A stretch of 11,450 nt of DNA from CAYMST01 sp964393115 (GTDB taxonomy: Bacteria; Bacteroidota; Bacteroidia; Cytophagales; Cyclobacteriaceae). The stretch lies in assembly GCA_964393115.1 (NCBI GenBank), contig CAYMST010000157.1:1-11450 (forward strand), in the 5' to 3' direction. The notes under the pieces were generated by a model. It was not told where the DNA came from and made no database searches. It was given only the letters and a program-made list of their open reading frames with translations. The translations under genes were made by a program, and so were the position numbers. Shown one piece after another: positions 7,066-11,450 of this stretch (position 1 is its first letter; every line of letters starts with the position of its first letter).

Positions 7066-7884
7066 ATGGAAAACCTAACAAATAAGTTAAAAGAAGCCGT
7101 TGATTATATAAAAAGTAAGACACAGGTCAAACCTACCGTAGGGATTATACTTGGAACAGGCCTTGGGTCTTTAGCGGATGAGATTGAGAACAGTGAGGTT
7201 CTAGAATATGATGATATCCCTAACTTTCCTATTTCTACAGTTGAATTTCATCATGGGCGGTTGATATTTGGTTTGCTGTCTGGAAAACCTGTTGTGGTGA
7301 TGCAAGGACGGTTTCATTATTATGAAGGGTATTCCATGGTTGAAGTTACTTTTCCCGTTCGCGTAATGAAGTTGTTGGGTATTCAAGACTTGATCGTATC
7401 AAATGCTGCTGGGGGTATTAACCGAGGGTTTAATTCGAGTGACTTAGTATTGCTGAAAGATCACATTAACTTATTTCCGGAAAACCCTTTGAGAGGAAAG
7501 AATTTGGATGAGTTAGGACCACGGTTTCCAGATATGTTTGAGCCATACAGTAGTAGTATGCGAGAAAGAGCGCTTAAAATAGCCTCAGAAAAAGGTATTA
7601 CGTGCAAAGAAGGGGTGTATGCCGGAGTGACAGGGCCAAACTTAGAAACTCCTGCCGAGTATAAGTATTTAGAAATTATCGGGGCGGATATGGTAGGGAT
7701 GAGTACTATTCCTGAAGTGATCGTTGCTCTTCATATGGGTTTAAACATCTTGGCTATGTCGGTAATTACTGACTTATGTTACCCTGAGGCATTGAAGCCT
7801 GTCGTAATCGAAGAAATATTTGCTGCGGCTGGTAAGGCCGAGCCAAATATGACGTTGTTGATTAAAGAATTTCTTAAAGACTAA
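7066..7884 (+). CDS. punA: Purine nucleoside phosphorylase, trimeric PNP/MTAP family
   Basis: A 272-residue enzyme that splits purine (deoxy)nucleosides with phosphate into base and (deoxy)ribose-1-phosphate in purine salvage. Motifs in order are the phosphate loop GTGLG (30-34), QGRFHYYEGYS (80-90), SNAAGGI (112-118), TGPNLETPAEYK (189-200) and VGMST (210-214). Relative to human PNP the offset is seven: Glu201 is kept as E194 and Met219 as M212. Asn243 is replaced by D236 (in VITDL), and the residue matching His257 in the HEEV motif is I248 (in VIEEIF). Both changes resemble methylthioadenosine phosphorylase, while E194 is PNP-like, so base and 5' specificity are uncertain. It is the first gene of a three-gene operon, 4 nt ahead of the next gene, with a -7 element just upstream. 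Confidence 0.95.
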   Translation: MENLTNKLKEAVDYIKSKTQVKPTVGIILGTGLGSLADEIENSEVLEYDDIPNFPISTVEFHHGRLIFGLLSGKPVVVMQGRFHYYEGYSMVEVTFPVRVMKLLGIQDLIVSNAAGGINRGFNSSDLVLLKDHINLFPENPLRGKNLDELGPRFPDMFEPYSSSMRERALKIASEKGITCKEGVYAGVTGPNLETPAEYKYLEIIGADMVGMSTIPEVIVALHMGLNILAMSVITDLCYPEALKPVVIEEIFAAAGKAEPNMTLLIKEFLKD

Positions 7885-7888
7885 ATTC

Positions 7889-8242
7889 ATGTTAAGGATA
7901 TTTGTTGTTTCAGTGATGATGATGGTTTGCCTTACAGCAAGCCACTCAGAAGTTAAAAAGTTACCAAGTTTCTTAAAGGTCTTTGTTGTTGATGAGGAAG
8001 GTAAACCAGTTCAAGGTGCTGAGGTACGTTTATTTAAAAACAGGGAGGACTTTGATGCAAAGAATAACGTACTACACTCCGGAGTTACCAATAAGAAAGG
8101 GCGTGTTTTTTTCTCCAAAGTGGAGCCTGTCGCTTACTACATCTTTATCAGAAAGGGTGATAAGGATAACATGACAACGAATTATAAGACTAGTGAAGTG
8201 TTGCCAAGCAAGATTTCGACGGTGACTTTTACGATTAAGTAA
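7889..8242 (+). CDS. Small exported protein with a transthyretin/carboxypeptidase-regulatory-like fold
   Basis: A 117-residue protein with a Sec-type signal peptide: Arg at position 3, a hydrophobic core to about residue 16, and a likely cut after ASHS near residue 20. The cysteine at residue 14 is not in a lipobox. The mature part looks like a beta-sandwich of the carboxypeptidase-regulatory or CNA-B type: LKVFVVDEEGKPVQGAEVRL, then SGVTNKKGRVFFSKVEP, then AYYIFIRKGD, and a last strand STVTFTIK. Such domains are common on Bacteroidota envelope proteins; no enzymatic function is implied. It lies 4 nt after the phosphorylase gene, and its TAA overlaps the next ATG as TAATG, so it is translated within the operon. 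Confidence 0.7.
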   Translation: MLRIFVVSVMMMVCLTASHSEVKKLPSFLKVFVVDEEGKPVQGAEVRLFKNREDFDAKNNVLHSGVTNKKGRVFFSKVEPVAYYIFIRKGDKDNMTTNYKTSEVLPSKISTVTFTIK

Positions 8243-8802
8243 TGTGTTCGAATTACAGAAAAGTGCTCATCGCTTCTTTAGAAAATTACCAGTCGCTTTA
8301 CTCGGACGAAGAAAAGTATAAGTCCCGGTTCCTTGATTTGCTTCAACACCCCTTGGCATTCAAGCGAGAATTATTACACGCACACATCACCGGTTCGGCG
8401 TGGATTGTCAATAAGTCTTTTGATAATGTTTTGTTGATACACCATCGTAAGCTAGACCGTTGGTTGCAGCCCGGAGGTCATACCGATGGCCATGAGAACG
8501 TCTTTGAAGTGGCGGCCAAAGAGGTGTTTGAAGAGACTGGGATTCAAGTTGAAGGGCTTGCGGAAGAGCCGATTTTTGATATCGATATTCATGTTATTCC
8601 AGAGAGGAAAGAAGTCCCGGAACATGAGCATTTTGATATCCGATATTTATTCGCAGTAGATGAAAATGTCCTTATTAAAGGGAATCACGAGTCCAATGCC
8701 ATTCGCTGGTTTGATCTTGAAGATATACCTGATTTGGTAAAGCACGATCAGTCAGTGGTAAGGATGGTAGATAAGACAAAGGTAAAAAAGTCTTTGTACT
8801 AG
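8242..8802 (+). CDS. NUDIX hydrolase
   Basis: A 186-residue NUDIX protein. The Nudix box starts at G79 and runs GHTDGHENVFEVAAKEVFEE, then TGI, to residue 101; the usual Arg of the REUXEE core is Lys93, and the metal-binding glutamates E94, E97 and E98 are kept. The box is preceded by WLQPGGH, typical of the fold. An N-terminal helical extension of about 45 residues precedes the domain. The family cleaves nucleoside diphosphates linked to another group; the substrate is not predictable, though the operon with a purine phosphorylase fits a nucleotide clean-up role. The start overlaps the previous stop (TAATG). The stop TAG shares CTAG with the stop of the opposing sigma-factor gene, leaving no room for a terminator between them. 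Confidence 0.92.
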   Translation: MCSNYRKVLIASLENYQSLYSDEEKYKSRFLDLLQHPLAFKRELLHAHITGSAWIVNKSFDNVLLIHHRKLDRWLQPGGHTDGHENVFEVAAKEVFEETGIQVEGLAEEPIFDIDIHVIPERKEVPEHEHFDIRYLFAVDENVLIKGNHESNAIRWFDLEDIPDLVKHDQSVVRMVDKTKVKKSLY

Positions 8803-9422
8803 TTGCAAGAATCCTTTTTAAGAACGGATATTTCTGACTTTAATTTTGAAATTAAACCGTTGAGATTTCCAAAATCAATGGCCTCCTTTAACGGTTTTAA
8901 AAGGTCATGCGGGGCCGTGGTCTTAACGCTGATAGAATCTACTTCTTCACTGATTTTTAGTTTCGCTCTCCTAAACAGTTGTCTACAGTGTTCTGACTTT
9001 TTCCCAACAATATCTTGTATCTCTTCATAATGAAGGTCGAAAGTTTCTCGGAGTAGAAAAATAGCTTTCTCTACAGGTGCAAGCTTGTTTTGGACGGTGT
9101 TAAGGGCGGATGATAACTCCGTTTCCAAATCAAATTTGATGATCTCTGTTTCCTTCCAGATGTCTATTAATTTGCCAGGGTTTAGATTGTCTATTAATTC
9201 CGTCTTTTTTGAGGCGATGGCCTGTAAGTGCGATAGGCAATTGTTTGTGACGGACCTTATCAAGTAGGCCTTAGTGTTTTGAATGGTAGAGTCGTCAACC
9301 GAAAGCCATTTCATTAGAGTGTCTTGTACCACATCCTCTGCGTCCTGGAGGGAGTTTAAAATCCTATTGGCGATCACCACCAACATAGGTTGATACAACG
9401 CTATGGCTTTTTCCTTACTCAC
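8799..9422 (-). CDS. ECF sigma factor resembling ECF41/SigJ, short C-terminal extension
   Basis: A 207-residue sigma-70 family protein. Region 2 covers about residues 8-75 (NRILNSLQDAEDVVQDTLMK), and region 4 about residues 105-155 (LAPVEKAIFLLRETFDLHYE, then EIQDIVGKKSEHCRQLFRRA). The region 4 wording is close to the ECF41/SigJ group, which normally carries a SnoaL-like C-terminal domain of roughly 100 residues that controls activity in place of an anti-sigma factor. Here only about 40 residues follow; LLKPLKEAIDFGNLNGLISK looks like the first helices of that domain, and the protein then ends. The start is GTG at 9422, the only choice before an in-frame TAA. A -7 element ends 5 nt upstream, so the mRNA may be nearly leaderless. 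The gene overlaps the opposing NUDIX stop by 4 bp. Confidence 0.8.
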   Translation of the reverse strand: MSKEKAIALYQPMLVVIANRILNSLQDAEDVVQDTLMKWLSVDDSTIQNTKAYLIRSVTNNCLSHLQAIASKKTELIDNLNPGKLIDIWKETEIIKFDLETELSSALNTVQNKLAPVEKAIFLLRETFDLHYEEIQDIVGKKSEHCRQLFRRAKLKISEEVDSISVKTTAPHDLLKPLKEAIDFGNLNGLISKLKSEISVLKKDSCN

Positions 9423-9426
9423 AAAA

Positions 9427-9434
9427 CAAATTTA
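9427..9434 (-). promoter_or_regulatory. -7 element TAAATTTG for the ECF sigma gene
   Basis: A full match to TAnnTTTG on the - strand, ending only 5 nt before the GTG start codon. If used, transcription would begin at or within a few bases of the start codon. No -33 TTG is seen at 17-23 nt. Confidence 0.4.
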
Positions 9435-9437
9435 CCT

Positions 9438-9454
9438 TTCATTTTCGAAATGAA
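9438..9454. promoter_or_regulatory. Inverted repeat upstream of the sigma gene -7 element
   Basis: TTCATTT, a TCG spacer and AAATGAA form a 7-bp inverted repeat 4 bp upstream of the -7 element. Its position suits a regulator-binding site; it is short and AT-rich, so chance is possible. Confidence 0.3.
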
Positions 9455-9601
9455 GCTGTTTTCTTAAAAATTAACGCGTAGATATAAGATCTGTTTTGAG
9501 GCTGGCTGTTTTTTCGATGTGGCATTAGTTTATAGCAGTCAATATTTGGGTTCGATTCAAACGTTTCGATAGGACCGTTCCCATTAATTTCTCGTTTTAC
9601 T

Positions 9602-9626
9602 ACCAAAAAAATGAAGTTTTTTTGGT
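9602..9626. repeat. Hairpin with A7/T7 stem
   Basis: ACCAAAAAAA and TTTTTTTGGT form a perfect 10-bp stem over a 5-nt loop. It has only three GC-containing pairs and no T-run beyond the stem, so it is at most a weak terminator; it could be a DNA-bend or binding site. Confidence 0.35.
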
Positions 9627-9698
9627 GTCTGAGCCATAACTCACCTTGCTCTTCGATCTATCTAAAAAGGAGCCACAAATAACCGAGAAAATTGAGGA

Positions 9699-9733
9699 TC
9701 AGCTATTGGTCTAACCTTTAGATTAATAGCTGA
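9699..9733 (+). repeat. Long RNA-type hairpin, 16-bp stem
   Basis: TCAGCTATTGGTCTAA pairs with TTAGATTAATAGCTGA over a 3-nt CCT loop. Two of the 16 pairs are G-U on the + strand and would be A-C mismatches on the - strand, so the fold favours + strand RNA. No T-run follows, so it is not a standard terminator. Confidence 0.45.
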
Positions 9734-9894
9734 ATAGATTACTTATTGAAAACCCGCCTCATGGTTGTGGAGAATGTTTTATTCATAACAGGTACGAATA
9801 AGGTTATCACTGCTGAAACAAATAGATTTTTTCACCTCATAATGCTTCTTGCACATGATTTTAAATATTTCAGGTGCCAAGTCGTTTGGTCTTC

Positions 9895-9927
9895 TTGTTT
9901 CTAATGATGGTTTTGCTATTATATTTG
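9895..9927 (+). promoter_or_regulatory. Promoter match upstream of the sodium channel
   Basis: TTG at 9895-9897 and TATATTTG at 9920-9927 are 22 nt apart, fitting the Bacteroidota -33/-7 pattern. Transcription would start near 9933 and leave a leader of about 170 nt before the channel ATG. Confidence 0.4.
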
Positions 9928-10101
9928 ATAGCTATTATATATGTATTGAAAGATGTATAAGCATATATTATGGTAGTCATGATAATATTAAATGGTTAAA
10001 CTATATGTGTGTAATGTCTAACAATATTGTTTTTACGTTGTTATACTTAATCAGTGTTGTAAAGACTGGTTGAGTCAATCTTGATCATTAAATTCTTTAT
10101 T

Positions 10102-10953
10102 ATGGAGGCATTTCGTCAGCGGCTAATTGTGTTTTTTGAATCCGATAGATTTCATCATGCTATCGTAGTGTTGATTGTTTTTAATTCTATTTTAATAGGA
10201 TTAGAGACTTCTCCGGCTTACATGAATGAAATTGGATTCCTAATTGATCAAGTGGACCTCTTCATACTAGGGTTGTTCATTCTTGAGTTGGCGGTGAAGG
10301 TATTTGCCTATCGCATGCGGTTCTTTAAAGACCCTTGGAATCTATTTGACTTGTCTATTATTGTCATTTCTATTTTGCCAGCAGCGGGATCTTTTGCAGT
10401 CTTTCGTTCACTCAGAATTATTAGGGCGCTTCGGCTAATCAATAATATCCCTAAATTAAAGATAATCATTGAGTCTTTGCTCCATGCAATTCCCAGTATA
10501 GGCTGGATATCCATACTACTCTCTATCGTTTTTTATACCTACGCCGTTATTGGAACCTATCTGTTCGGAGCTTCTCATCCTGAGTTGTTTGGCTCATTAG
10601 GAAAAACCTTTTTCTCACTATTCCAAGTAATGACCTTGGAGAGTTGGTCTTCATTAATAGCCAGACCTATTATGGATGGAATGCCATGGGCCGCAATTTA
10701 TTTTGTTTCCTTTATTCTTATCGCCACATATACCACGTTGAACATATTTATTGCTATTGTAGTAAATACGATGGACGAACTCAAGCAGTCTAAAAGCAAA
10801 CAAGCCAGTTTTGATGATGTTATTCATGTCATCCGTCAAGAGAATGCTAAGCTCAGAGAGGAGATGGATGAACTGAAGCAACTGAGTACTCTTAAAAACA
10901 GAGAAATAGAAACGTTAAATTACAAGTCTTACGAAGATCGTAAAGTGGGCTGA
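10102..10953 (+). CDS. Bacterial voltage-gated sodium channel (BacNav/NaChBac type)
   Basis: A 283-residue six-segment channel subunit that should assemble as a tetramer in the inner membrane. S1 spans about residues 18-36, S2 about 50-68 with acidic E62, S3 about 79-93 with D83, and S4 about 98-114 with four arginines at every third position (R102, R105, R108, R111). S5 is about 132-155. The pore holds the filter TLESWSS at 178-184, almost that of NaChBac (TLESWAS) and NavAb (TLESWSM), with E180 as the field-strength site. S6 is about 197-222 (LNIFIAIVVNTMDEL), followed by a C-terminal coiled coil (about 240-275) as in known family members. ATG at 10102 is chosen; a TTG 21 bp upstream would add seven residues. 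It stands alone between a gene-poor region and the putative mraZ promoter. Sodium selectivity is inferred from the filter. Confidence 0.93.
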   Translation: MEAFRQRLIVFFESDRFHHAIVVLIVFNSILIGLETSPAYMNEIGFLIDQVDLFILGLFILELAVKVFAYRMRFFKDPWNLFDLSIIVISILPAAGSFAVFRSLRIIRALRLINNIPKLKIIIESLLHAIPSIGWISILLSIVFYTYAVIGTYLFGASHPELFGSLGKTFFSLFQVMTLESWSSLIARPIMDGMPWAAIYFVSFILIATYTTLNIFIAIVVNTMDELKQSKSKQASFDDVIHVIRQENAKLREEMDELKQLSTLKNREIETLNYKSYEDRKVG

Positions 10954-11029
10954 TTGGTAAGTAGCCTTTTCCAGATTGGTTGACTTCCTCTTTCTTGAAA
11001 TTTTTTGTTGTGTAAGATTCTACTCTCGC

Positions 11030-11045
11030 ACGATATCGATATCGT
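11030..11045. repeat. Perfect 16-bp palindrome
   Basis: ACGATATCGATATCGT is its own reverse complement. It lies 77 bp after the channel stop codon and has no T-run, so a protein-binding site is more likely than a terminator. Confidence 0.5.
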
Positions 11046-11190
11046 CTAAACTTCTCTAATCCCGTCAACTGTTCTTCCTTGTGATAACACTAGCATTGCT
11101 TTTGTCATTTTGATTAAGAGTATTGCTGTTTGGTGTATTCTTCCTGATGACTGTCTGGTTTTATTTTGTGCTTTAGTGTAGCATGACTTT

Positions 11191-11210
11191 TTCCTCCCAC
11201 TTTCTCCCAC
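11191..11210 (-). promoter_or_regulatory. Distal MraZ-type repeats, two units, facing left
   Basis: On the - strand GTGGGAGAAA is followed at once by GTGGGAGGAA: two units in exact 10-bp phase, the same pattern as at 11370-11409 but in the opposite orientation. About 11 nt further left on the - strand lies TACACTAAAG, a poor -7 match (11171-11180). Confidence 0.5.
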
Positions 11211-11369
11211 CTTATCTTTTAGTGTCTGCTTTTTGCTTTTAAATGGTGTCATTGGCTTTTTTCTGCGCTGAAAACGTAAATTTCACCGTATAAAAATCAT
11301 CTTTTGAACTTGTTGATAGTTTTCTTTTTTTGTTGATTTTCAATGATTTCGATGAATAAATAAAAAAGA

Positions 11370-11409
11370 GTGGGGGAAAGTGGGGCTTGGTGGTTAAATG
11401 TGGATAACT
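11370..11409 (+). promoter_or_regulatory. MraZ operator: four 10-bp-phased GTGG repeats
   Basis: The units are GTGGGGGAAA, GTGGGGCTTG, GTGGTTAAAT and GTGGATAACT, in exact 10-bp phase. MraZ binds tandem GTGG/TGGG-type repeats of about 10 bp at its own promoter, upstream of mraZ-rsmH at the head of the division and cell wall (dcw) cluster. The -7 element just downstream and the closeness of the window end fit an mraZ gene starting shortly after 11450. The gene itself is not visible, so the assignment rests on the repeat pattern. Confidence 0.75.
11399..11407 (-). promoter_or_regulatory. Perfect DnaA box TTATCCACA
   Basis: The + strand TGTGGATAA is the reverse complement of the strongest DnaA consensus 9-mer. 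It overlaps the fourth GTGG repeat. It is the only perfect TTATCCACA/TTATACACA noticed in the window, and no cluster of boxes is present, so it is not an origin. Confidence 0.5.
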
Positions 11410-11415
11410 TTTTCT

Positions 11416-11423
11416 TACATTTG
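11416..11423 (+). promoter_or_regulatory. -7 element TACATTTG of the predicted mraZ promoter
   Basis: A full match to TAnnTTTG, 6 bp after the last GTGG repeat unit. The nearest TTG (11387-11389) is 26 nt upstream, slightly beyond the usual spacing and inside the second repeat unit, so a bound repressor would cover the promoter. Confidence 0.55.
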
Positions 11424-11450
11424 TTGTGGTGGTTTATATTTTTAAAAGTC

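Larger units (their letters stand above)
9455..10101. other. Gene-poor region between the sigma factor and the sodium channel
   Basis: About 650 bp with no convincing gene. Frames of 47 codons (9761-9904) and 74 codons from a TTG (9849-10073) exist, but neither looks like a known or well-composed protein. What can be seen are an A/T-stem hairpin (9602-9626), a long hairpin with G-U pairs (9699-9733), a very AT-rich stretch (about 9915-10000) and a promoter match (9895-9927). The region may hold the long leader of the channel gene or a small RNA. Confidence 0.5.
10954..11450. other. Regulatory region before a predicted mraZ/dcw cluster
   Basis: Nearly 500 bp with no supported gene. A 68-codon frame on the - strand (11046-11252) is rejected: it runs through a repeat element and has a random-looking composition. 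Elements seen are a 16-bp palindrome (11030-11045), two repeat units facing left (11191-11210), four repeat units facing right (11370-11409), a DnaA box (11399-11407) and a -7 element (11416-11423). The first gene of the next unit starts beyond the window. Confidence 0.6.

Noticed and set aside
8242..8802. NUDIX gene as a relic containing the lost sigma-factor domain on the other strand
   Set aside because: The NUDIX protein is complete with an intact box, and nothing SnoaL-like was recognised on the opposite strand.
9546..9562. GGGTTCGATTC resembling a tRNA T-arm
   Set aside because: The flanking bases do not form the 5-bp T-stem, and no acceptor, D or anticodon arm can be placed around it.
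9761..9904. 47-codon + strand frame from ATG
   Set aside because: Protein-like features are weak, no family is recognised, and the length is within chance for this composition.
9849..10073. 74-codon + strand frame starting with TTG
   Set aside because: It lies in a very AT-rich stretch, is rich in Ile, Tyr and Cys, overlaps the promoter match at 9895-9927, and has no plausible ribosome binding site.
11046..11252. 68-codon - strand frame after the channel gene
   Set aside because: It passes through the leftward GTGG repeat block, is rich in Lys, Arg, Gln and Thr with no recognisable fold, and has no family resemblance; the repeat explains the sequence better than coding does.
11270..11410. 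Replication origin suggested by an AT-rich stretch plus a DnaA box
   Set aside because: Only one box is present, there is no box cluster or dnaA/dnaN neighbour, and the MraZ repeats and promoter explain the location better.

Overview
The window reads as the chromosome of a member of the Bacteroidota (Cytophagales/Flavobacteriales type). Evidence: a type IX secretion C-terminal sorting domain in the first gene, a PUR-type DUF3276 protein, a LuxC-type acyl-CoA reductase of the form usual in this phylum, several copies of the phylum-specific -7 promoter element TAnnTTTG, little use of Shine-Dalgarno sequences, and moderately AT-rich DNA. No rRNA, tRNA, CRISPR array, transposase or prophage gene was found. 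Most of the window is ordinary chromosome.

Layout. (1) 1-642, + strand: 3' part of a secreted T9SS cargo protein, closed by a strong terminator (667-694). (2) 697-1710, - strand: acyl-CoA reductase, then a gene-poor gap to 2325. (3) 5494 down to 2326, - strand: a three-gene unit of AI-2E/PerM-family membrane protein, YchF ATPase (35-bp overlap) and DUF58 protein, with a rho-independent-type terminator at 2141-2162. (4) 6958 down to 5675, - strand: NADPH-dependent FMN reductase, a short unlisted reading frame (6194-6349) that looks protein-like, and the DUF3276 nucleic-acid-binding protein, whose stop codon lies at the centre of a perfect 28-bp palindrome. (5) 7066-8802, + strand: a tight operon of purine nucleoside phosphorylase, small exported beta-sandwich-like protein and NUDIX hydrolase. 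Its promoter overlaps the divergent one of the FMN reductase. The operon collides end to end with a - strand ECF sigma factor (9422-8799), the two stop codons sharing CTAG. (6) 9423-10101: a 0.7-kb gene-poor gap with hairpins and a good promoter match. (7) 10102-10953, + strand: a bacterial voltage-gated sodium channel (BacNav) with the full TLESWSS selectivity filter. (8) 10954-11450: a regulatory region that ends in what looks like the mraZ/dcw (cell division and cell wall) promoter. It has four 10-bp-phased GTGG repeats, a perfect DnaA box over the last repeat and a TAnnTTTG element; mraZ itself should begin just past the window. Two more perfect repeat units sit about 160 bp upstream in the opposite orientation.

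The points most worth following are the compound MraZ/DnaA control region with its inverted distal half, the ECF sigma factor that ends just inside what looks like the start of a regulatory C-terminal domain, the phosphorylase with two methylthioadenosine-phosphorylase-like pocket substitutions, and the overlooked small ORF(s) around 5956-6349. All functions are read from sequence motifs only; no database search was run.
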